Of a stretch of DNA of 64,000 nt, positions 8,294-15,215 are shown piece after piece. The translations under genes and the position numbers were made by a program. Source of the DNA: Mangrovimonas sp. TPBH4 (GTDB lineage: Bacteria; Bacteroidota; Bacteroidia; Flavobacteriales; Flavobacteriaceae); NCBI RefSeq assembly GCF_001280505.1, contig NZ_LBIO01000043.1:99818-163817 (forward strand), given 5' to 3'. Numbering within the stretch: the stretch's first letter is position 1; each line of letters starts with the position of its first letter. The notes under the pieces are model-generated. The model worked only from the letters and a program-made list of their open reading frames with translations, was not told the DNA's origin and made no database searches.

Positions 8294-8616
8294 AACAATT
8301 AACAACTAATTAAAAACTAATTTAACTCTATAAATAACGCTTAAAACCAACCTCTTAGTAAAAAACATTATTCTTTAACCATTTTAAAATTACATATTCA
8401 ATCTTTTTTTTGTTAAAATTATCGTTTAGTGGCAAAAATAATTGATTAACATATGGAAATTGCAAATATCTTCCATGAACAACCATTTTTCACAAATATG
8501 TTAGACATTAAACTAACCGAACGAGGTATTTCACCTAGCAAATTGCAAGCTTAACTCATTTACCTTTTCCTACAACCTTATTACATGATAGTTTTATCAT
8601 ATTAAAAATCACTATC
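8294..8616 (+). other. gene-poor gap before the MuiA-like gene
   Basis: This 323-base AT-rich stretch follows the terminator. It holds one 33-codon ATG ORF at 8453-8554 that looks mildly protein-like (ANIFHEQPFF, LTERGISPSK) but has no visible promoter or ribosome binding site, and an inverted repeat at 8584-8619 that pairs with the next start codon. I see no tRNA-like structure or TAnnTTTG element in good context. Confidence 0.5.
8453..8554 (+). CDS. possible 33-aa small ORF
   Basis: ATG at 8453 to TAA at 8552-8554 encodes a mixed, soluble 33-residue peptide ending GISPSKLQA. It is the only clear ORF in the gap. It could be a small protein, a leader peptide for the following gene, a remnant, or chance. 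I do not recognise it. Confidence 0.2.
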   Translation: MEIANIFHEQPFFTNMLDIKLTERGISPSKLQA

Positions 8617-8619
8617 ATG
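8584..8619 (+). promoter_or_regulatory. hairpin that would pair with the start codon of the MuiA-like gene
   Basis: CATGATAGT (8584-8592) is the exact reverse complement of ACTATCATG (8611-8619), which contains the ATG at 8617. The loop is 18 bases. In RNA this 9-bp stem would hide the start codon. A smaller competing stem, ATGATA/TATCAT (8585-8600), uses the same left arm. Confidence 0.35.
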
Positions 8620-10770
8620 AAAACATCTTTTATTTTTTTCTTGTTCCTCACTACCTTTTGCTTAGCAAATACAAACGATACAGATACTTCCTTAAAGGAA
8701 GTCACCGTCTACCTTGATGGTGCTCAAATTACCAGAGCCGCCACAATTCAGATACCTGTTGGCAATTCGGAATATACCTTCCACAAACTTTCCCCTTATA
8801 TTCAAGAAAGCAGTATTCAAATCTCTGGATTACAGAATGCATCCATTCTTTCTATCAACTATGGGATCAACTATCTTTCCAAACAACCAAAAACCAAAGA
8901 AATAGAAGCCCTTCAGAAGCAAATAAAATCCATTTTGGATCAAATTCAATTTGAAGATGATTTAATTGCTGGGTATAAAGAAGAATTGTCTATCATTCAA
9001 CAAAATCGTCATTTGGGCAGTGATACTCAAGTGGTTTCTCTGGAAAAACTGAAGCAGTTTGCCGCTTATTACAGACAACGAATTACCGAAGTGAATACCT
9101 TGATCTATGAATCCTACAAAAAGAAAAGGGATTACGAAGAAGACATTGCCGACATTAGAAAACAGCTTCAAGAATATAATGTTGAAGAAAAAGTTCAGAC
9201 TGGAGAAATCAAAGTAAAATTCAATACCACAAAACCAACCACACTTAATATCACTTTAAAATATAATGTTAACAATGCGGGATGGTTCCCTACCTACGAT
9301 TTAAAAGCGAACAGTATCAATGCTCCCATTGACATGCAATATAAGGCACATGTATACCAAAACACAGGAGTAGATTGGGACGATATAAAAGTGACGCTTT
9401 CCACCAGCGATCCCAACACCAATAATGAAAAACCAGATCTAGATCCTAAACACCTAAATTTTATATCTAGAAATAGTCATTACAAAAGAACACGAGCCAC
9501 AAAAAGCTATAATTACAAATACAACCCAATGGTACAAACCGTATCTGGCATTGTAACTTCTGCCGCAGATGGATTACCTCTACCAGGCGTAAACGTTATG
9601 GAAAAAGGAACCAACAATGGCGCACAAACCGATTTTGATGGTAAATATACCTTGCGAACCACTGGAGGCAAAGAGCTTGTATTTTCCTTTGTGAGTATGA
9701 TGACGGAAGAACTTCCTATTCATTCCAGCATTATGAATGTAGCCTTGGAAGAAGATTTGGAAAGCTTTGAGGAAACTGTTGTTGTCGCTTATGGCACTGT
9801 AAGAAAATTTGACGACACTACTCCTGGCTATAAAAACAAAGTGCAGGCCATGATGGATTCTGAAGACTTTGATGATGTTTCATACACAGGAGCAGTTAGT
9901 ACTCTTCAAGGAAAAACCGCTGGGCTTAACGTGAAAATTAGAGGCATTAATTCTATCTCTAATTATAGTGAACCTCTTTATATTCTTGATGGAGTTCCTA
10001 TCTCTGAAAAAGAATTTGAAAACATTTCACCAAACAGTATCGATTCTGTTGAAATCTTGAAAGGTGCCGAAGCTTCAGGGCTCTATGGAAGTAGAACATC
10101 TGATGGAGTCATTATGATTTCTACAAAAAAACTTACCGCTACAGGAGAAGTTATCGAAGAAGGCATTACCAACAAGCGTTTCGAAATCCAAAAGGCTTAT
10201 AGCATGCCATCCAATGGAGATATTACTGTGATTGAAATTGATAAATTCTCCATTCCGGCCACCTACTCCTATTATGCGGCTCCAATATTGAATGAAAATG
10301 TTTTTCTAACGGCCAAAATTGACAATTGGGAACAGTACAACTTACTGCCGGCTGAAGCGAATGTTTACTTTGAAGGCAGCTATTCTGGGAAAACCAATAT
10401 CAATCCACAAACTACTACAGATACCTTAACCGTATCGCTTGGGGTTGATCCTAACGTGGTGGTTAAACGAAATCAAGTGAATGATTTTAAAAAGACCAAT
10501 TTCATTGGGAATAACAGGATTATCAATAAAATGTATGAATTGGAACTTAAAAACAATAAACAGACTCCCATCGATATTGTGATTATGGACCGTATTCCAA
10601 TCAGTCAGAATAAGGATATTAAAGTTGAGGATATCGAAACAGGAACCTCTCAATACAATGATAAAAAAGGTCTGATGGAATGGCAAACCGTATTAGCTCC
10701 AGGCGGCACGGATACTTTCAAGTTTTCATATTCGGTTAAATATCCCAAATACAGACAAGTTAACCTATAA
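8617..10770 (+). CDS. MuiA-like DUF4139 protein with inserted CarboxypepD_reg and TonB-plug domains
   Basis: A 717-aa exported protein with a signal peptide (residues 1-17). Residues about 25-260 are a MuiA/DUF4140-DUF4139 front half: EVTVYLDGAQITRAA, a coiled coil near 92-195, then YNVNNAGWFPTYDL. From about 305 a CarboxypepD_reg-like segment begins (VSGIVTSAADGLPLPGVNV, TDFDGKYTL), followed by VVVAYGT and a SusC-type plug near 420-500 (IRGINSI, PLYILDGVPI, ILKGAEASGLYG, GVIMISTKK). DUF4139 resumes at about 508 and runs to the end (IDIVIMDRIPIS, LAPGG). No TonB-dependent barrel is present, so this is not a transporter. Host-family function is unclear; the insertion suggests docking to outer-membrane partners. 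Confidence 0.85.
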   Translation: MKTSFIFFLFLTTFCLANTNDTDTSLKEVTVYLDGAQITRAATIQIPVGNSEYTFHKLSPYIQESSIQISGLQNASILSINYGINYLSKQPKTKEIEALQKQIKSILDQIQFEDDLIAGYKEELSIIQQNRHLGSDTQVVSLEKLKQFAAYYRQRITEVNTLIYESYKKKRDYEEDIADIRKQLQEYNVEEKVQTGEIKVKFNTTKPTTLNITLKYNVNNAGWFPTYDLKANSINAPIDMQYKAHVYQNTGVDWDDIKVTLSTSDPNTNNEKPDLDPKHLNFISRNSHYKRTRATKSYNYKYNPMVQTVSGIVTSAADGLPLPGVNVMEKGTNNGAQTDFDGKYTLRTTGGKELVFSFVSMMTEELPIHSSIMNVALEEDLESFEETVVVAYGTVRKFDDTTPGYKNKVQAMMDSEDFDDVSYTGAVSTLQGKTAGLNVKIRGINSISNYSEPLYILDGVPISEKEFENISPNSIDSVEILKGAEASGLYGSRTSDGVIMISTKKLTATGEVIEEGITNKRFEIQKAYSMPSNGDITVIEIDKFSIPATYSYYAAPILNENVFLTAKIDNWEQYNLLPAEANVYFEGSYSGKTNINPQTTTDTLTVSLGVDPNVVVKRNQVNDFKKTNFIGNNRIINKMYELELKNNKQTPIDIVIMDRIPISQNKDIKVEDIETGTSQYNDKKGLMEWQTVLAPGGTDTFKFSYSVKYPKYRQVNL

Positions 10771-10779
10771 AAGTCCTCA

Positions 10780-10914
10780 AAATCCCAGCACGATCAAATC
10801 AACTTAAGCCTGTCTTCCGTTAGGCAGGAACCTCTTAAGTTCCCAAGTGAGACATGTCTAATCTTCCTTGGGTAGCGAAAATTGCTAGAGCCATCGTGTT
10901 GGGATTTCTTTTTT
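10780..10914 (+). ncRNA. multi-branched structured RNA element or complex bidirectional terminator
   Basis: A 15-bp outer stem (10780-10794 with 10893-10907, one G-U pair) encloses three hairpins. P2 is AACTTAAG/CTTAAGTT (10801-10808/10834-10841) with an inner CCTGTC/GGCAGG. P3 is CCCAAG/CTTGGG (10842-10847/10867-10872). P4 is TAGCGA/TTGCTA (10873-10878/10882-10887). Six T residues follow the outer stem on the + strand. It lies between two convergent genes. It could be a 3' UTR-derived sRNA, a repeat-family element or an elaborate terminator. I cannot match it to a named RNA family by eye. Confidence 0.5.
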
Positions 10915-10947
10915 AATAAAACTATAGTAGCTTTCGAAGGTGAAACA

Positions 10948-11781
10948 TTAAGCCTCAGTTAACGAACCCCATTCGGTCCAAGAACCATCGTATACCGAAA
11001 TATGATTATACCCAGACAATTCTGCGCCCAAAGCCAAAATACAGGCCGTAATTCCTGATCCGCAGGAAAACGTGATACCATCTTCAGGTTTTGCTAAAGC
11101 AGCAAATAGCGCTTTTAAAGATTCTACATCTTTAAACACACCATTCTCTAACAAGTCTGTGTAAGGTAAATTCACCGAATTAGGAATAGAACCACTTCGC
11201 AAACCAGCTCTTGGTTCCACTGCCAAACCCTTAAATCTACTTTCCAAACGCGCATCGATGATGGTTTGAACACCTTCTTTGGATTCCTTCAACATATCCT
11301 CAAAAAACTTCATGTATTGTGGACGGTAAGTAGCTTTGAAATTTCCTTTGGGACCATTATAAACTGTTTTAGGTTCAACTGCAAAACCTGACTTGATCCA
11401 TTCTGGAAGTCCGCCATCCAACACGGCTACCTTATCATAGCCAAAAGCTTTAAAAAGCCACCAGACTCTTGCACTTGAATAAATCCCCTCATCGTCATAA
11501 ACCACAATAGCACTGTCATTGTTGATTCCCAAATTTTGAGCTTCCAAAACAAATTGCGCTTCCGAAGGAAATGTATTTGGAAATTCACCAGAAGCATCAC
11601 TGAATTTCTGTTTCAAATCAAAAAAACGAGCATGCGGAATCTGTTCTTCTGATTTCCCTTTAGCATTCGTTGCTACGGCCTTTGGAATCGTGGCATCCAA
11701 TACTATTAAATTAGGAGCCTCCAAATGTGTATTAAGCCACTCGGCTGTCACCAACGGGTTTGGTATTGCAATAGATTCCAT
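10948..11781 (-). CDS. sulfurtransferase with two rhodanese domains (3-mercaptopyruvate/thiosulfate type)
   Basis: A 277-aa cytosolic enzyme of tandem rhodanese architecture. The inactive N-terminal domain spans about 1-140 (VLDATIPK, YDDEGIYSSARVWWLFKAFG) and the active C-terminal domain about 160-277, with the persulfide-forming cysteine in SCGSGITA near residue 237. The CGSGxTA loop is the form seen in 3-mercaptopyruvate sulfurtransferases. It transfers sulfane sulfur to thiols or cyanide. It starts 22 bases after the symporter gene and is the last gene of the aroC-symporter-sulfurtransferase run. Confidence 0.9.
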   Translation of the reverse strand: MESIAIPNPLVTAEWLNTHLEAPNLIVLDATIPKAVATNAKGKSEEQIPHARFFDLKQKFSDASGEFPNTFPSEAQFVLEAQNLGINNDSAIVVYDDEGIYSSARVWWLFKAFGYDKVAVLDGGLPEWIKSGFAVEPKTVYNGPKGNFKATYRPQYMKFFEDMLKESKEGVQTIIDARLESRFKGLAVEPRAGLRSGSIPNSVNLPYTDLLENGVFKDVESLKALFAALAKPEDGITFSCGSGITACILALGAELSGYNHISVYDGSWTEWGSLTEA

Positions 11782-11803
11782 ATCCAGTAATTTAAATTAT
11801 GAT

Positions 11804-13108
11804 TTATTTTTTAGGGTAGTTATCGTCCCAATTCCTTACATGCGGCTCCCCAAGTTTTCCAACCGATTTAGCCACAATCATAGATACCGCAGCATCGCCA
11901 GTTACATTTACTGTGGTACGGCACATATCCAAAGGTCGGTCTACCGCAAATATCAATGCCAAACCAGCCTCTGGGATTCCTGCCTGCGCCAAAACAATCA
12001 CTAACATTACCATACCGGCACCTGGCACTGCAGCACTCCCTATAGACGCTAAAGTGGCCGTAGCAATAATACCCAATTGCACACCAAACGATAAGTCCAT
12101 CCCAAATGTTTGTGCAATGAAAACCGCAGCCACGGCTTGGTACAAACTGGTCCCGTCCATATTGATGGTGGCTCCAATTGGCAATACAAAACTAGTTACC
12201 TCCTCTTCTACTCCCAAATGTTCCTCAACACGCTCCATGGTTACCGGGAGGGTTGCCGCACTACTACTGGTTGAAAACCCCAATAACTGAGCTGGTGCGA
12301 TTCCGTTTAAAAAAAATAAGGGCGACTTTTTAGTAAATAGAAATACCAATATGGTGTACACCAACATCATCAACAACAATCCCAAAACCACACAGAAGGC
12401 ATACCAGCCCAAGGCAGCAAATAAATCGGTGCTGGGAGATTCCACCACTAAAGCAGCCAAAAGTGCAAAAACACCATAAGGCGCAAATAACATAATCAAG
12501 TCAATGAGTTTTAGAATGACTTCATTAAAACTATCGAAGAATAATTTCACAGGCTGTGCTTTTTCCTCTGGAATTAGGATGAGCCCAATGCCAAAAATTA
12601 TGGCGAAGAAAATCACCTGAAGCATGTTACCATTGTCACTGGCCGCATTGAAAATGTTACTCGGTACAATATCTTCCAAGGCCTGTAAAGGCCCCGCATT
12701 TTTTTGTTTTTCGGCCGCGGCAATTTTAGAATCGGCATCTCCTTTATAACTCTCCACAAGTTCTGTGCGCGTCGCCTCGGTTATCGAAGATCCCGGTTTT
12801 ATAAAATTCACCACCAGCAGCCCAATAGAAACGGCAATGACTGTAGTGAAAATATAAAGGCCAATGGTACGTCCTCCCATTTTGGATAATTTTGAAATAT
12901 CCTTTAAATCGGAGACACCTTTTATCAGTGAGGCCAAAATTAACGGCACAGCGATAAGCTTTAGCAAATTGATAAAAATGGTTCCAAAGGGTTTGATCCA
13001 ATCGGTAATGAAGCTACTACCCCATTCAAATTTTGCCATGATTAGGGCGAAAACCACCCCTAAAACCATTCCTAAAATTATTTGCCAATGCAAAGCAAGT
13101 TTCTTCAT
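11804..13108 (-). CDS. dicarboxylate/amino acid:cation symporter (DAACS family)
   Basis: A 434-aa inner-membrane transporter of the GltP/DctA family that couples uptake of glutamate, aspartate or C4-dicarboxylates to Na+ or H+. Visible hallmarks are the serine-rich re-entrant hairpin GFSTSSSAATLPVTM, the NMDGTSLYQ segment of TM7, and the second hairpin with GAGMVMLVIVL followed by DRPLDMCRTTVNVTGD in TM8. An extra hydrophilic insert of about 50 residues between TM3 and TM4 (around 105-155) is longer than in the archaeal transporter. It sits 15 bases downstream of aroC. Substrate preference is not decidable here. Confidence 0.92.
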   Translation of the reverse strand: MKKLALHWQIILGMVLGVVFALIMAKFEWGSSFITDWIKPFGTIFINLLKLIAVPLILASLIKGVSDLKDISKLSKMGGRTIGLYIFTTVIAVSIGLLVVNFIKPGSSITEATRTELVESYKGDADSKIAAAEKQKNAGPLQALEDIVPSNIFNAASDNGNMLQVIFFAIIFGIGLILIPEEKAQPVKLFFDSFNEVILKLIDLIMLFAPYGVFALLAALVVESPSTDLFAALGWYAFCVVLGLLLMMLVYTILVFLFTKKSPLFFLNGIAPAQLLGFSTSSSAATLPVTMERVEEHLGVEEEVTSFVLPIGATINMDGTSLYQAVAAVFIAQTFGMDLSFGVQLGIIATATLASIGSAAVPGAGMVMLVIVLAQAGIPEAGLALIFAVDRPLDMCRTTVNVTGDAAVSMIVAKSVGKLGEPHVRNWDDNYPKK

Positions 13109-13123
13109 AGAATCATTGTTCTT

Positions 13124-14188
13124 TTAATGTTTATAAGATTTGTTGAGCAACATAAAATCGGCCAAAACCATAGCTGCCATAGCTTCTACAATGGGTATTG
13201 CCCTTGGCACCACACAAGGATCATGGCGCCCTTTCCCCTGCATTTCTACAAGTTCGCCTTCAGCATTCAACGCTTTCTGCTTTTGCATTACTGTAGCCAC
13301 AGGTTTAAATGCCACTCTAAAATAAATATCCATGCCATTACTGATCCCTCCTTGAATTCCTCCAGAAAGATTTGTTTTGGTAGAACCATCAGGATTGAAC
13401 AGATCGTTATGCTCACTTCCTTTCATTTTGGTGCCGCAAAACCCGCTTCCATACTCAAACCCTTTAACAGCATTGATGGACAGCATGGCTTTGCCCAGTT
13501 CGGCATGTAGTTTATCGAATACAGGTTCTCCCAAACCAACAGGCACATTTTGTATAACGCAAGTCACCGTTCCTCCAATGGTGTCGCCTTCTTTTCTAAT
13601 TTCTTTGATTTTAGAAATCATTTTTGAAGCTACTTCATCATCTGGACAACGCACTGCATTAGTTTCAGTTTTGGAAAAATCAAGTGCTTGGTAAGGTTGT
13701 TCTAAATAAATATCTCCGACGGAAGATGTATAAGCGTTTATTGTAATTTCACCTAGGACTTGTTTAGCAATGGCGCCGGCAACTACTCTCGAGGCAGTTT
13801 CTCGAGCAGAACTTCTACCTCCTCCACGATAGTCTCTGGTGCCATATTTTTGCTGATATGTATAATCGGCATGACTTGGACGATAGACGTCCTTGATATG
13901 GCTGTAATCCTTGGACTTTTGATTGGTATTGTGAATGGTAAAACCAATAGGGGTTCCGGTAGTGGCACCTTCAAAAATACCGGATAAAAATTCTACAGTA
14001 TCTGGTTCTTTACGTTGGGTTACAATGTCTGATTGGCCAGGTTTTCTTCTGTCCAATTCTCGCTGAATTGCCTCAAAATCCAATTGAATTCCAGGAGGGC
14101 AACCATCGATAACACCTCCAATTGCGATGCCGTGAGACTCGCCAAAAGTGGTGAGTTTAAATAACGTTCCAAAGGAATTTCCTGCCAT
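13124..14188 (-). CDS. aroC: chorismate synthase
   Basis: A 354-aa enzyme for the last step of the shikimate pathway, converting EPSP to chorismate with reduced FMN. Signature segments are all present: GESHG near residues 13-17, the RPSHADYTY motif near 104-112, [15 protein letters not shown] near 120-134, and [17 protein letters not shown] toward the C-terminus. Length and motif order are standard for the family. It is the first gene of a three-gene minus-strand run; the upstream gap to the divergent LpxH-like gene is 186 bases. Confidence 0.97.
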   Translation of the reverse strand: MAGNSFGTLFKLTTFGESHGIAIGGVIDGCPPGIQLDFEAIQRELDRRKPGQSDIVTQRKEPDTVEFLSGIFEGATTGTPIGFTIHNTNQKSKDYSHIKDVYRPSHADYTYQQKYGTRDYRGGGRSSARETASRVVAGAIAKQVLGEITINAYTSSVGDIYLEQPYQALDFSKTETNAVRCPDDEVASKMISKIKEIRKEGDTIGGTVTCVIQNVPVGLGEPVFDKLHAELGKAMLSINAVKGFEYGSGFCGTKMKGSEHNDLFNPDGSTKTNLSGGIQGGISNGMDIYFRVAFKPVATVMQKQKALNAEGELVEMQGKGRHDPCVVPRAIPIVEAMAAMVLADFMLLNKSYKH

Positions 14189-14374
14189 ACTGCTATTATT
14201 TTATGCTAATGTAATTGGTTTCTTAGAGAATCAAAAAATTAAATTCCTAAAGCGGCTTTTTTCTTAATTCTCCCATAACAATATCTTAACAAAATGCTCA
14301 CGGTTAATTAATTACATCTTAATCTTTAAGTAATACAGAAAAGTGTTATTTGTAGTAATCAATCCATAACACTC

Positions 14375-15214
14375 TTGAAAATCAAAAGAAAAGTAGAAAT
14401 CGCCGTAATATCTGATGTCCATTTGGGAACCTATGGGTGTCACGCCAAGCAACTATTGACGTATTTAAACAGCATCCAACCTAAAAAACTCATTTTGAAT
14501 GGAGACATTATTGATATTTGGCAATTTAGCAAACGATACTTTCCAAAATCCCATTTAAGAGTCATCAAAAAAATTATGGACATGTCTGCCGACGGGGTTG
14601 AAATTATCTATGTTACGGGTAATCACGATGAAATGTTGCGCAAATTTAGCGATATGACGATCGGAAATATCTCTATAGTGGATAAAGCGGTTTTGGAATT
14701 GGATGGCAAAAAGGCATGGATTTTCCACGGGGATGTATTTGATGTTTCCATTCAAAATGCCAAATGGCTTGCCAAATTGGGTGGATACGGTTATGACTTA
14801 TTAATTTTATTGAACCGCCTTAGCAATTGGGTATTGGAGAAATTAGGGAAAGAGAAATACTCCCTTTCCAAAAAGATTAAGAACAGCGTAAAACGCGCTG
14901 TAAAATACATTAGCGATTTCGAGCAGGTTGCTTCAGACCTTGCTATTGAGAATGGTTATGACTATGTGATTTGTGGTCACATTCACCAACCTAAAATGGT
15001 GATTAAAGAGAATAAGTACGGGAAAACCATGTACCTGAATTCTGGTGATTGGGTTGAAAACTTCACTGCTTTGGAATACCAGTTCAAACGCTGGAAAGTC
15101 TATAATTACAGCAAGGACAAACTATCCCCCTTCTATGCCGACGAGGATATTAAGGATATGGAAGTTAAGGATTTGATTGCTGCCATTACCATAGTAGATC
15201 AACACGCCAAATAA
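14375..15214 (+). CDS. LpxH-like metallophosphoesterase (UDP-2,3-diacylglucosamine diphosphatase type)
   Basis: A 279-aa calcineurin-like phosphoesterase. Metal ligands are visible as SDVHLG (residues 13-18), NGDIIDIW, TGNHDE, WIFHGDVFD and GHIHQP. This arrangement with the hydrophobic cap helices fits the LpxH/LpxH2-like enzymes that hydrolyse UDP-2,3-diacylglucosamine in lipid A synthesis, a role consistent with a Gram-negative envelope. The only sensible start is TTG at 14375, because no ATG precedes the conserved strand. Its stop lies one base from the stop of the convergent oxidoreductase gene. Confidence 0.82.
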   Translation: MKIKRKVEIAVISDVHLGTYGCHAKQLLTYLNSIQPKKLILNGDIIDIWQFSKRYFPKSHLRVIKKIMDMSADGVEIIYVTGNHDEMLRKFSDMTIGNISIVDKAVLELDGKKAWIFHGDVFDVSIQNAKWLAKLGGYGYDLLILLNRLSNWVLEKLGKEKYSLSKKIKNSVKRAVKYISDFEQVASDLAIENGYDYVICGHIHQPKMVIKENKYGKTMYLNSGDWVENFTALEYQFKRWKVYNYSKDKLSPFYADEDIKDMEVKDLIAAITIVDQHAK

Positions 15215-15215
15215 C

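Noticed and set aside
9540..10140. Separate TonB-dependent receptor gene or frameshifted SusC pseudogene
   Set aside because: The plug segment is in frame with DUF4139 sequence on both sides and no barrel follows, so it is an insertion within one protein.
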